DNA of 64,000 nt from NCBI GenBank assembly GCA_033558025.1, contig JAUCEF010000009.1, forward strand, positions 1,364,001-1,428,000, in the 5' to 3' direction. The stretch's first letter is position 1. Every line of letters begins with the position of its first letter. The notes below the pieces were generated by a model. It saw only the letters and a list, made by a program, of their open reading frames with translations, had not been told where the DNA came from and did not search any database. This stretch comes from Phytophthora sp. 'mugwort' (Eukaryota; Oomycota; Peronosporomycetes; Peronosporales; Peronosporaceae). Position numbers and translations under genes: made by a program. Of the stretch, positions 34,914 through 46,711 are shown one piece after another.

Positions 34914-37261
34914 ATGCGCGTGCCCGGATATCTTGGCAACGCGGGATTTCACCGTGAGTCCCAAGGTGATGCGCAAGTGAGCAATGGATCGGGAGATGAA
35001 GCGCCGACGGAGACTGGATCCCCAACGCCGTCACTGAAAGAAAGATCCACGGATCGGTCGCTCGGATCGGTCGAGCCATGGGAGGGTCTCTGCCGACGGA
35101 AGAGAGGATGGTCTGGCAACGGATCAGGAAGAAAAAACTCGCTTTCCTCACTAGGTCCCTTCGGGGCCCCCCGCAGGTTTTGACGCGAGTCAGGACCTGC
35201 CGGACGAAGGTTCGTTCGCGAGAGCGAATGATCCTTCATCCACCACACCTCCAGCGGCCTCAAGTGCCACGTCTAAGAAGAAGACGAAGGCCAAACGGAA
35301 GAAACTCAAGGCACCAGACTCAGATAGCGAAGATCGTGCTGTATTGAAGTCTACCTGGTCACGATCTAAGCTGGAGTCGGCGTACGTACGTACGGAGCTG
35401 AACATCATGCGCAAGTATCCAGTGATGCGTATCCTGCAGCTGAAGCAGCTCGGATCCATCACCGGCCCTGTGTCGGCACCGTCGTCAACCCCAACAAGCT
35501 GGACGCTGCGATGGATCTGCTGAGGATGCTGGAAGAAGCCAGCCTCACGGCAGGAGCGATCGACGCTGACGACCTGTTTCGAGTTGGACGCTGACACGAT
35601 CCGGATCTCGGCCGCGTCGCTCTTCAACTTGCCTAGCCCTCGTGGGCGAGCGATCGGCGGCTACAACGATCGAGACCAAGACCGAGCACAACTCGACAAT
35701 CGAGGCCAAGGCTGGATACGTCTCTTCGCCCGAGACCAACGCGGCGTACACCAGGTCACCGGAGTACCACACAGGATCATCGCAGTATGCGTCGGCTAAT
35801 TCGGAAGCCGGATCCACCAGGTCGGGCCAGCCGGTGCCTCGATGCTGCAGTCACGTTCTGCGAGCACTCTGAAGATAATATCCCGGCTCCGCGTCCGGCG
35901 AGACCGTCGCAAGCCCAAATCCGGTCAGCGGATCCGGCCAAGGCGGCGATGAGTGGTCTAGAGACGTACTTCCAAGCGGCTATGGCACATTTCCTGAGCG
36001 AACGTCAAGAGGCCAAGCCTCCATAACCGACTCCGTCCCAACGCGATCCGGGATCGCAGGACGTCGACATGGAATCAGTGAGATTGCAAGATCACCACCC
36101 AGAGCATTGGGAGTATGGTCCGGATGATCTCAAACATGGGATCCACGAGACGCACGGCTACGACAGCGGCAGCAGTCACTCCGCCTGGATCGTCGACAGT
36201 TCAACGCGTCAAGATATCGGCCATCTCGGATCTGAAGGAATTCACAGGCAAGGATCATGACGAACGAGGGTGGATCAGCAAAATCAAGTCCGCATTCACG
36301 AGGGATCAAGCTACAGACGAAGAGAAATGCCTTACCTTCGGGGATCTGCTTACCGGCCCTGCCAGGAACTGGTAAAGGCAGCTGAGCCGATCGACGCAGA
36401 CGAAGTGGGGTGACTTGCGCAGGAGCTTCCAGACGCACTACTGCGGATTGGGAGTCTCGGTAGCATGGCAATACTAGAACGCACGCAAGAGCGCAGAGGA
36501 GACGCCGCTGGAGTATCTACACAGCCTCAACGTCGCAGGCATGCGCGCGCGGCTGAAGATCAAGGACGAGGACGCGAAGGCCCGTCGCGAGCATGTGGAA
36601 CACTTCATCAAGACCCTGGGAGACGCGGATCTTGCGGATCAGCTCGCACTACTGCGCTTGGCCGACCCGGGTCTGCTGGAGATCGTACTGCGCGCGCGAG
36701 CGCGCGAAGTCGCGGCAGAAGAAGTCGACCGGATCCGGCAAATACCGATCCAAGCCGAGTCCTGCGTCACCGACGACGCCAGCCTGTGCTGTACGCGCTA
36801 TCAAGATCCCTGGCTTCGGATCCAAGTTCGGATCGGACTCTGTGGATCCAAAGGCGAACTGCACCGAGCATACGTGGCGGCGGTGAGTGACCAGTCTCAA
36901 GCGGCTGCAGCAGCGGATCCACCAAGAGCCCTGATCCTGGACGCTCGAACGATGCGCCAGAGGACCCTCGACAGCAAAATCACCGCCCGCGTTTCGGCAG
37001 AGATGGCCAGAGGCGCTGCTCGAACTGCGGATCGCGTAAGCACTCGGATCTTGGGTGTTGGATGCGTCTATCTGTCAGAAGGGGTGCGGCAAGAGAGGAC
37101 ATCCGTCAGATCGGTGCTTCATCGTGTGTCGTGGCTGTGGTGAACCCCACGGTCACGGCAAGTGCCAGACGGAAGTGTTCTACAACCTCATTCGTCAGTG
37201 GTTCGACCCTAGCAAGCATCCGGGACTCCTACCTGAAGCTGCTGAGAAGATGTTAAACTAG
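34914..37261 (+). pseudogene. chromovirus gag with zinc knuckles
   Basis: Gag frames are broken but recognisable. The N-terminal part starts MRVPGYLGNAGF at 34914. The capsid region has ISDLKEFTGKDHDERGWISK (about 36213-36280), and a Trp codon follows with an in-frame TAA at 36373. MRARLKIKDEDAKARREHVE and DADLADQLALLRLADPGLL (36541-36680) continue it. Three CCHC-like knuckles lie at 37018-37170: CSNCGSRKHSDLGC, CQKGCGKRGHPSDRC and CRGCGEPHGHGKC. The frame ends MLN at a TAG at 37259-37261. Several frameshifts make it inactive. Composition is GATC-rich like the rest of the element. Confidence 0.75.
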
Positions 37262-37304
37262 AACGCTCGCCGGTTTTGAACCCGGTACGAGACGAGCGTT
37301 CTAG
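37258..37304. repeat. 12-bp hairpin at the gag stop codon
   Basis: 37258-37269 and 37293-37304 are exact reverse complements (ctagaacgctcg). The gag stop codon lies inside the left arm, and an inner ccgg/ccgg pair can extend the stem. It marks the gag-pol junction. Confidence 0.8.
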
Positions 37305-37315
37305 ATCATCCGTCT

Positions 37316-38069
37316 ATGCATTCGTGGAGAAGATGCCGAAGGATCAAGTTAGCGGATCGCGTTCATCTATTTGGTAATTCATATGAAATTTATAGGAAAC
37401 GTACGGCTATGGTTGCAAGTCTTCGACCTGTTGACCACTACCAACGATCCGAGGTCACGATGACTTTGGGTCTGCGGCCAGGCGAGTCGCGTGGATACTG
37501 GAAGTACGATGGCCCCGGCAAGCACTTCAAGCAGGCGAAAGCGAACAGCAAGATTAACAACGTCAAGGCTGTGGCGCTTCTTGACTCAGGATCCGAGGTG
37601 TTGATCATCGACCCCACCTTGGCTCGTAAGGTTGGATGCCATATCGACACAAGTCAGAGTCAAGAATGATTGGAATTGGTGAAAATCTATGTCGATACAG
37701 AGTTAAGAATGATTTGGAATTAGTGAAAATCTATGTATCGACAGAGTCAAAAATGATTTGGAATTGGTGAAAGTCTATGCATCGACATAGATTTTCACCA
37801 ATTCCGAATCATTCATGACTCTGGAAGGAGGCACAAGGATCAACCTTATCTTGGCGAGATCCCTGGTGTACTTCTGCGATGTCTGGGTGGGAGACGATCT
37901 GCCGCCGGACTACCAGGCCATCCTCGGCATGGACTTCATGGTCCCGGCTGGGATCCGGCTGGGCTCGGCGACGATCCATGTGCCTCCCGGACGGGTACGA
38001 GTTTTTTTGCAGAAGCTCCGCCAGAGCTTAGCGACAGAGCCTGCCCGGTGTTCGTGGGCGAGCATTTGA
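37316..38069 (+). pseudogene. chromovirus aspartic protease region
   Basis: Frame 37316-37669 contains VKAVALLDSGSEVLIIDPTL, the Asp-Ser-Gly active site of a retroviral-type aspartic protease. The second half resumes at 37815 with RINLILARSLVYFCDVWVGD and YQAILGMDFMVPAGIRLG. Between them the frame is destroyed by an expansion of near-identical 43-44-nt repeats. Confidence 0.8.
37655..37823. repeat. three direct copies plus one inverted copy, ~43 nt
   Basis: Copies start at 37655, 37698 and 37742, each opening cagagt. A fourth copy in reverse orientation occupies 37782-37823 and directly abuts the third, making a long stem with almost no loop. The unit derives from the protease coding sequence itself. 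Confidence 0.85.
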
Positions 38070-39387
38070 CGCTGGGGGTTGCCGAGTCCATGGATCTCCC
38101 GCTGCGGATCCGTGTGTCTGGCAATGAATAGTTGCGGTTATCCCGCGGTGAGCGCTGGGTGCCCACCCTGGATAAAGGCCCAGGCAGGATCCGCTATCTG
38201 CATCTCACGACATCTGGGCGACACGAAGCAGACCTTGAACAGGGACGTGCAGATCGGACTATGACGTTCCTCGCCAGCCGGGCTTCGTCTCCGTAGGTTC
38301 CCGGCGCTACACCGAGTGGCAAATCCTGGCGTGGGACGCCACTATGGATGCGGCATCCGCCGCAACAGCGGCGCCGCCAGCGCCGGATTTGGAGCCCGCA
38401 GTCGACCGAGTGGAGTACGACCCGCCGACCCGGATCCTGCCGCGCCCGAAGACCACTCAATCCGCAGGAAGTGAGGACCAGCGCCAAGAAGCGTACGGGT
38501 GGTGGCGATCCGCCCTCTGGATGCCGGTCAGGGACGGAACGGTGAGACACCTGAGTTGATACACGAGCATAATCACACCCCGTCTCGTGCGCCCGGTACC
38601 GCGATATGCATGCGGGACAGACAATCGGCACGAAGGTCGCTATATCTGATGGAGGTCCAGGAGAAGCCCCGGCGGCGCGAGAGGGTGCGGCAGGTGCGCC
38701 CGACGACAGCGGTCAAAATAAGACCTCGCACGACCCCGCCCAATGCTGGGATCCCGAGATCGGCTCGCCGATGGACGCCATATTCGCGACGCGTGTCGCT
38801 GATTTTCAGGTTGGTAATGTGAGGCGATCAGGCGCCCCAGTCACCATGCCCTGTATAAGGACGAGGCCACGGTCGCATATCGCCAGGAACGGCCGACGGC
38901 CGCAATGCGATCCACGATGCCCGCGCGAAGGACGCCTCGCCTAGCAAAGGCTCCAAGGGGAGTTGCCGCTCGGGCCTGGAGGGAAAGCTGTGCCAGGGGA
39001 AGATGAAGCGAGCGGTACCGTTCACGAGGCCGACGGTAGCGTGAGGGCTGGGCAATCGCCGCAGAACGACGTGCAGGTAACCTCCTGGAGGTGGATCCCC
39101 CGTCGGAGACGTCGGATCAAGCCCCAGGCTTCCGATCGAAGATCCCGCGGACATGCCCGAGGCCCAAGTCAAGGATCTCACGAAGTACCACCCGCGGAAA
39201 CGGTAAGACGGATCTGGACGTTGGCACCAAGCTATATGACGACTTGAAGGAGGGTCCAGTCGATTATCCTGAGGTCTGCTACCACGACGGAGGGAGGCAC
39301 GCTGCACGCCGAAGAAATGCAAGGCGACCTGGCTGTGCTGCCGAGTGGCACCCACCACGGTCGAGGTGCGGATCGATGATCTGCAGG
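38070..39387 (+). pseudogene. chromovirus protease-RT linker
   Basis: Low-complexity and degenerate coding sequence. A Pro/Ala-rich frame (38344-38559) and a basic stretch at 39090-39260 fit the poorly conserved linker between protease and reverse transcriptase. No independent gene is supported. Confidence 0.5.
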
Positions 39388-40640
39388 TGGGGGATCCTGA
39401 GGCGGGAGGAGATCCGCCTCCTGAGGGACATTATCTTGTCCCACCGGCACTTGCTGATCGGCAAGGGCAATGCACTCCCTCCTGCCGCCGTGGCCGTGGT
39501 ATGTGACATGGACGTTGGAAATGCCACCCCGATCGCACAGCGCGTTCGAAAGATCGCCTCCCCAGTTCCGCGAAAAGGTATCGGATCTGCGCAAGGACTG
39601 CTGTCGGCTAAGATCACACCACACTCAACGTCTCCTTGGGCATCGCCAATCGTGGCGATCATCAGAAGAACGGCGTGGACATAGGGTTGTGTATTGATTA
39701 CTGCCTGGACAACGTTCTCACCAAGCCGATGGTCTAGCCGATGCCCTGATCAACGATCTACTCGAGGATCTGGACGAGATGCTGTGATATTGCTCACTGG
39801 ATATGGCGAGCTGCTTCTCGGTGTTGTCTATGGCGGATCGCGCTGGTGCCATCTCGGCATTCACCAGGCCGCTTGGCCTGTTTTTTTTTTGTGTGGAACC
39901 GCATGCCATTTGGGCTGAAACGCTCCACAGATCTACCAGCGGCTGATCGACAGCGAACTGTACGGCTTCTTGCGGATCCCATCCGCAGCGGATCGAGAAC
40001 CTCGACGGACATCTGCGAAGGAGGAGATCCGGAGAAAGTAGATGAACCTTCCGTACTGGGGCGTCGATCCTACATCCACGACATTCTTGTTACGGCCGGA
40101 TCCTGAGATCATTTCTGCGCACTAGTGAAGCTCCTGCTCGCCGCCTGTGACAAGTGGAATATCTCGATCAGTGTCGCAAAGAGCTTCTGGGGACTGAAGA
40201 AGGTAGATTACCTCGAACATCGTGTATCCATCGAAGGTTTGAAGGCTCATCCAAATGATCTCAGTGCGCTGGTGGATCTGCCATTCCCGAGATCTCCACG
40301 GTCTATGCAGTCGCTCGTGGGTAGTCTAAACTACTATGGACGCTTCATCGAAGACATGGCGGTGTACGCGTCGGTGTTGTACGAGCTGCAGGAGGTGGGT
40401 TTGCCGCGATGCATACTGAGAGCAGGCTCGTTGTCAACGAAGGGAAAGATCGGCCGAGAGACCCTCGAAGGCGGGGATCCCCTGTTCGATCCGGATCCGG
40501 ATGCATTGGAGTCGAAGTGTATCCGAGCTAGGGCAGCGTGCGCCACGCCGAAGAACAAGATGCGACGACCCCGATCCTCCGGTACTTCGATCCGGAGAAA
40601 CAGCCTGTGCTGATCGTCTATGCCAGCGAGTGGGCATTGT
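39388..40640 (+). pseudogene. chromovirus reverse transcriptase, active site altered
   Basis: RT blocks in order: VCDMDVGNATPIAQRVRKIA and SPWASPIVAIIR (39500-39670), frameshifted VDIGLCIDYCLDNVL, PFGL with WNRMPFGLK (39860-39920), RRSYIHDILVTAGS at about 40062-40105, and KVDYLEHRVSIEGL, MQSLVGSLNYYGRFIEDMAV (40200-40365). The normal YxDD box reads YIHD here: codon 40077-40079 is CAC where Asp is required, so the polymerase site is lost even without the frameshifts. Confidence 0.8.
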
Positions 40641-41470
40641 CCGCCTCCCTAGGGCAAGATCACGACGGCATATAATTGCCCGTGATGTTCAGGAGCCGCA
40701 CGCAGAAGTCGAACGGGTTAAACTATAGCGTCGTGAAAAGGAAATGCTAGCTCTGCTGCGTATGCTGGATTTGGGTTATTCGATGCTGGTCGGCAGATCA
40801 ACCAAGATCCTGACGCGGCACTCGACGTTGGCTTGGCGTTCCGCGCTGCAGGGTTCCAAGGGCGGGTTGGACAATGGGCCGTTGCTGTTATCTATATGGA
40901 CGTTGGAGATCACTAAGTACACGAAAGGCGAGGAAGAGATCTTGGGATCGCTGACTGCGTGTGTGATGCCACGATCAATTGTGGATCAAGCACTGGTAGC
41001 AATTGCACCGCGGAAAGAGCCCCATCAAGCAGTACAGACTCCGATCCCTACAGCGAAGCCCGACGAGGAACTCCTGCTCGCTAGTTTCGACGGATCCGCA
41101 CGAGTCAAATGGGGCGGAGGTGCCTTCATCTCTATCGTGTGGAGGTTGCCTAAGTAGACGGTGGTCAAGGCGGAGTCAGTATGGGCCGAAGGTATGACGG
41201 TCAACGAGGCAGAGTACGGTGGACTGTTATTATGCTTTGATCTGCTACAGGGACTGGATCGAGGACGTCTGGTGATCTGTGGGGACTCCAACTTGGTGAT
41301 CCGACAGATGAAAGGCGAGATCGACTACAAGGCTCCCGCGTTGACGTTGTTGCGGCATAGGCTCTACAGCGTCTGAGAGCCTGTCCGGTTCACGACATGC
41401 TTCAGGTCAAGCGGGTACGGAACGACGCGAAGATAATCTGGCGTGTGCGGCGCTACAGCGGGAAGCAGGT
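40641..41470 (+). pseudogene. chromovirus RNase H region
   Basis: After a connection region (40744-41157, MLALLRMLDLGYSMLVGRST), an RNase H fold is visible: LLASFDGSARVKWGGGAFIS supplies the first Asp, MTVNEAEYGGLLLCFDLLQ the Glu, and LVICGDSNLVIRQMKGEID the second Asp. A stop at about 41155 and another near 41374 break it. Confidence 0.75.
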
Positions 41471-41476
41471 GCAGAG

Positions 41477-42663
41477 GTGACGGATGACCCGGCGCGAAAT
41501 GATCTGGTGACGCTGCATCGACTACCTGAGATCCTGACCACAGCAGCCGAGGACACTACGCTTCGCATCGCAGTCATGACGACTAGATCCCGCCGGAAGG
41601 TCACCAGCCCCAGCGTGCTGCAGGAAGAGGCAGTCCGCCAGCTGAGAGTGGATTGGAGCCGAGAAGCTCAGGACGAAGAGAAGTGGATCATCAACCTCAA
41701 GAAGTACCTTCAAGGGGATGTGAAGAATCTGGAAAAAGAAGAAGTTCGGGCGTGCAGCATCCTGGCTGCTGGTTATGAGATGAACGATCAGGATCTACTC
41801 TACTACTGATGTCTGCGAAGGCGGAGGAAGAGAGAGACGGGTTGCTTCTTTTGGTTGTACCCGAGGTGCTGCACGAGGAGCTGCTGGATCACTACCCCGT
41901 CAGTCTGGAGGGCGGTCATCAAGGGATCAGCCGAACATATCAGCGGATCCGGGTTCACTTCTATTGGCGTGGACTCTTCAGTAGCGTATAGCGGTTCGTA
42001 GGTGAATGCGTGAATTGCGGGACCGGCAAGGGGGCGACCGACCATACGCAGTGAATCACCCGACAACATCCAGGCCACCCACCTTTTCCAGGTCATAGCG
42101 ATGGATCACATCCATTCGCTACCCAAGTCGTACAAGGGCCACGCGGAACTCCTAATCTGGGTGAATCATGTTCACCGGTTACGAAATCGCCAAGGCGAGT
42201 GCGTCCCGGACAGCCCAAACGATCGCGGAGTCCTACGAGGAATGTGTGTTCCAACGCTTCGGTGCGAGCGAGGTGATCCGGCATGACAGGGATCCTGACT
42301 TCTTGTCTAATTTCTTCAAGGCGTTCAATCGGATCCTGGGCCAGAGACAGCGAGCCACCATGGCTTATAGGCCTCAGGGGAACGGGACTGCGGAACGCAT
42401 GGTGCAGATGGTGACGAGATCCATCAAGATGTACGTCGAGGACGAGAACCAGCTTGACTGGGACGAGTATGCAGAGCGCCTACCATTAGCTGTCAATACG
42501 GCACAGGATCTGATCCGAGGTGATACCCGTTTTATCTTCCGCACGGTTGGGATTCACGCACGACGCTGGAGGCAACTCTCCGCTAGGCAGCACGAGACGC
42601 CGAGATTGGAATCCACGCTCATGGCGGTACCGAAGCCAACGCTGTTACCGGCAGGCGAGAGCT
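41477..42663 (+). pseudogene. chromovirus integrase
   Basis: A linker frame (41477-41809) is followed by the zinc-binding HHCC region: GGHQGISRTYQRIRVHFYW and FVGECVNCGTGKG (41905-42030). The catalytic core has the first Asp in MDHIHSLPKSYKGHAELLIW (42101), the second in VIRHDRDPDFLSNFF and the Glu in RPQGNGTAERMVQMVTRSI (42270-42430). The three catalytic acids are conserved although frames change at about 42050 and 42165. Confidence 0.85.
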
Positions 42664-43255
42664 GACGTGAACGAGAGGCTGAAGAAGGCTATTACAGTTC
42701 GGGCCGAACGACACAATGACAGCGTGCATCCGCATCGGATCGAGGCTGGCACTCGTGTGTGGCTATCTCTGGATCGAGTCAAGGAAGGATACGCTCGGAA
42801 GCTACGCATATGTGGCATGGTCCCTTCCGAGTGCTGGAGATGGTGCAACCTTTTGCTGCTCGTCTGGAGACAGCTGGAACAGATTACCACCTTTCCCGTG
42901 GTGCATGTGTCCAAGTTGAAGCCTGTGAGAACATTCCCGGATCGACCAACGACACACCCGACAGGCGATGAGGCGGATCGTCTGGACTTCGACGAGGCGC
43001 TGTTGCCTGAAGACAGCTGGGATCGAGCTAGAATAAGGGGAGTACGAAGTCGAGAAGATCAGAGACATGAGATCGGACCGCCGAACACGCTATGGACGAT
43101 CACTGCGCTAGTTCAAGGTACAGTTGCGAGGCTACGACGAGCCCATCTGGGTTGACGAGACGGATTTGAACGGTGAAGCGCTGTTGCGTGAGTTCCTGCA
43201 GGATCGGGCCAAAAGGAGTCGTTTCCAGGCGATGCCGTCACACGAGGAAGCTTAA
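42664..43255 (+). pseudogene. integrase C-terminus with chromodomain
   Basis: The frame runs through VNERLKKAITVRAERHNDSV, a GATRVW-type SH3-like region (RIEAGTRVWLSLDRVKEG) and FPVVHVSKLKPVRTFP. It ends in a chromodomain reading EYEVEKIRDMRS, RTRYGRSLR, QLRGYDEPIWVDETDLNGEA (about 43036-43190). A stop at 43108-43112 interrupts it. The chromodomain places the element in the chromovirus clade, which often directs integration to marked chromatin. Confidence 0.75.
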
Positions 43256-43739
43256 GTGGTGGAAGGCACGGCGGCACGCTGGTTGCCGCAGGTGGTACTG
43301 ACGTTGAAGGCCTGCAGGGAACCTGCAGGTGCGAAGGAGGGGGGATCCTCGCTCACTAGTTGGTGGTGGCGTGACGAAGTTGGTAGAAGCTCCGCGGGAA
43401 GGCTAGGTGGGGGGGGGTCTTCTAGCCTGGCGAGTTGGTAGTAACGGCGGATGCAGCGAGAGATAGGATCCAGGGAGGCTGCATGACTAAAGGTGGAGAG
43501 GAGAGTGAATGTACATAGAACCGGGAGACTCGGATCTGGTGAAATAGCTAAGCTCGTTACAAGGATCATGGATCCTGGATGAATGGAGGATCCAAGGTCG
43601 GGTCCGACGATGAAGGAAGGATCTAAAGACGAACGACGTCACGACATACGCAAGACAAGTTGGCCTAAGCAAGATTGATATTGAGTAGATTGCGACATCA
43701 AGACGGATCACTACCACTAATGACATACGGTGCAGACTA
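43256..43739. other. chromovirus non-coding spacer
   Basis: Follows the pol stop. It contains a G tract near 43408-43418 and no sustained frame on either strand. Confidence 0.5.
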
Positions 43740-46673
43740 CTCATGATCCAGAGCAGGCGGAGAGAACTTCATACGAAGCCGGCCGATCTGGAGAGACGGG
43801 TGAGAGGTCGGATACGTGCGGAAGTGATTGCGTCACGGGACGCTCCTGTCACAGTCCGCGAGAGCCGCGGTCAGATCTTGGGGAGGAGTCCGTCCCTCTG
43901 CGACCATCTCGCGTCCGCGGAACCACGTCGTGTCTTCGGACTGCTGGCGAAAGTGCATGAACACCGGATCTAGCGGCAAATCCAGGTCGCAACAGCCCGT
44001 CCGGCGAGCATTCTCGAAGATTTGGCCTTGCAGAATCCGGAACTTCTCGCGAGCGTTCGAGCTCCGATTCATGCGTCCATGGTAGAAGGACGCGAACCAT
44101 TGTACGTCGCTTGGACTTGTGGATCAGGAGGAGTGCGTGGCCTCTCAGTAGGCCTAACGGTGGTCCTCCTCGTAGGCGCGGCGATCGCTGACACTTCGGC
44201 GGATCTGGCTGAATCGAAGGTCAGCGGCTCCAAGGCTGGTACGTAAAAGCCTTCCACGGCTCCTTCCTGTACAGAGCCATGATACCCTCCTTCGTGAGCA
44301 GACTCGGAGCGTAACGCAAAAGGTCCAGCTGCCCCCGCGACCGACCCGCTCAGGGAACATCCACCCGGCCGAAAGCACCTGGGGGTCGATCAGAGCCCGG
44401 GGCGCGAGAGTATCGAGGTGAGCACATTGAGCTGGGAAGGCTCACAAAGTGTCACCTCCTCCGCGACCACGGCACGCGGCTGATGGAAGCCTGAGATGAA
44501 GCTATCCGCAGGGCCGAACGGCTGGGGAGCGGGATCCGTGACCGGTCCTGCAGCCGGAGGTGTCAGACTTGGAGTGCTGGCTACCTGGCTAGCGCCTTCC
44601 ACCTCTTCCTCGGCTTCGACAGAGGCTGGATTTCGGTCGACCCCGATGTGCATAGCTTGAGATCTCTCGGTACCGGAGTTCTCCGCGGAAAGGCTGCATC
44701 GACGGGGATGGGATCGGGATCGCGCCAGAGCCACCTGGAGCTTGTCGGAGTCGTCGAATATCGCATCCGAGTCGCCAGGATCGGCGTCGGATCCGCCGAG
44801 GTTGGAGTTGGATCGGGCCTGGATTCGGATCCCGTGCCGGGAAACGCATAGTCTGCGCCGCCGACCTCAGCCATGGCGTCGACAGCGAGATCCGAGGAGG
44901 AGCCTGGCTGGTTCGGAGCGTTAGACGACGACGGTACAGGAGGAACTCCGAGGGCGATCCCGAGGCAGTTGCGCTGCTTACAGAAGGGACGATGAACGAG
45001 GCACTTTCTTCGGCGGGCTCGGATCCTCGTGGCGGGGAGAAGCAGGTGGACTCAAGGATAGCTTGGGAGAGGCCTTGCAACTGCGAGCTACGGAAGTAGA
45101 CCGAACGTTGCGTGCAACCGAAGAGCTCCACAGGGCAGCTGAGGCGATCCAGTTGTCGAGAGCGCTGTCCCGATCCATGTCGGCCGAGTTGTGCTTGTCG
45201 AGCAGGCGTTGGTGAGATTGCAACAGACGTTCGTGGTGGCCGCGGAGTTGATCGAGATCCTGGCGGACAAGCTGGTACGCTTGCTGCATATCGGAGATCT
45301 ACTCAACGAGATCCTTCTGGTCCTTGAAATATTGTCGCCCCTTTTGGACCGCCTCGTCCAGATCCAGGCGTGCCTGATAGCGTTCGCTCGTGAGCTGAGT
45401 CACTTGGGCCGTAGCCGACTCCAGATCTCGCCGAACAGGAGTGCCGGCGCAGATCTCGGTGTTGGCGCGGGCCACCTGATCTTGGGCCCTCTTGAGATCC
45501 TGCGCGACCGTGTTGCGGGCGACGTCGAGCGTCTTGTGATCCACCCCGAGGTTACCGAGCTGGTCTTTAGTCCCGTGCAGAAGATCTTTGGCACGTGCGT
45601 AATCACGATAAGCTGCTCCCAGCGAACGCTTCAAGCGCTCGATCTCTTCCCGGGCGGCATCTAACTTGCTTACGGTATGATCTTGAATTCGGTGAAGATC
45701 CGCGCGACGACGCTCAGCCTTGTCAAGGAGATCCTCCAGCTCGAGGATCCACTCACCTCGGACGTGTAGCTCGCTCTGTGCAGCATGCAGATCTGCCGTA
45801 GATCCGTCGAACTGTTGGTGCAATTGGTGCAGCTCGTCCCGCAGTCAATGAGCTTCACGCCCTAGGTCCAGGACACGCTGGTTCCGTTGCTCATAGCTGC
45901 GTTGAAGATCCACACGATCCTTCTGGAGGCGGAATAGGCCCCTGAACGGCGTGTCGCGCTCGGATTACGCGGCTTGACACAGCTGCTCGGCTGGTGGATT
46001 GTCGCTTCAGCTGGACCACTTAATCTTGCAGGTCCTGTAAATCTAGGCGAGGGGAAGGTCGGCAAATCGGCTGGCGCGGTACTGCCACAGTCGGATACCA
46101 GGCCGATGGCGCATTCTGGTATGCGTGTGTACGCCTCCGCGCTGGTCTCCTCTAGCAAGGCGTAGCGCGCCCGCAAAAGCCGAAACCTTGGACCTCGCCC
46201 CGGAGGCTGTCGGTTTCTTGGCGCGCTTCAGCTTCAAGCTGCGTGACTTGGTGGAGTCGCGCTTGAATGACGTCGTAGCGGTGCTGGACGAAGTCAACGA
46301 ACGTGCGCACAGTCTTCCAGTTGGGCTCGGCCAGCGCGTGGAGTTCCTCGTTGTGACGACGTCCGTCGACTAGATCCCGCATAGCTTGCTGGTGCTTGGC
46401 CAGCAGATCGTCATAGGCACCAATGAAGGTGCGGATTGACGTGGCCGCGGCTCGCAGTAGATCCAGATCCAGCGCCATCGGTGTTGCAGCCGTCGTAGGT
46501 TCGGACGGCGCGTGGTCGCAGTGCGCGCAAGGAGGGGGAGCATCCGGAGAAAGGCCTAGCCCGGCGAACACTACAGCGCGAGGCGTGGCGTCAGCACTGG
46601 AGGCGCTGTTAGCGGCCGACATGGTGGGGACGCTCGACTTGGGCTGACGACAGTGGGTTGAATTGTGGGCCAC
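43740..46673 (-). pseudogene. antisense coiled-coil reading region in chromovirus
   Basis: On the strand opposite to gag-pol, consecutive frames cover nearly the whole interval: 46673-46152, 45823-45299, 45289-44978, 45131-44589, 44734-44390 and 44378-43833. They read as heptad-rich coiled coil (AKHQQAMRDLVDGRRHNEEL; ELEDLLDKAERRRADLHRIQ; HGTKDQLGNLGVDHKTL; RLLQSHQRLLDKHNSADMDR) with a Pro/Ser-rich second half (SPPASPRHEDPSPPKKVP). The first Met is near 46673, just inside the 3' LTR boundary. Stops and frameshifts show it is decayed with the rest. No enzymatic motif is seen. Antisense ORFs in this position are known in some plant gypsy lineages; homology to them is not claimed. Confidence 0.55.
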
Positions 46674-46711
46674 GTGACACGGTGTGTTACCGTTGCGCGG
46701 CGGTCACAACG

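Noticed and set aside
37258..37304. tRNA gene (ggttttgaaccc resembles a T arm)
   Set aside because: The phrase is the centre of a perfect hairpin between gag and pol; there is no D arm, anticodon arm or acceptor stem.
37655..37823. CRISPR-like array
   Set aside because: The repeats are head-to-tail without spacers, one is inverted, and they derive from a retroelement protease gene in a eukaryotic genome.
45191..45664. 157-residue plus-strand frame opposite the antisense coiled-coil region
   Set aside because: Its hydrophobic, repetitive Leu/Ile composition is the complement of charged heptads on the other strand; the minus frames look protein-like and this one does not.
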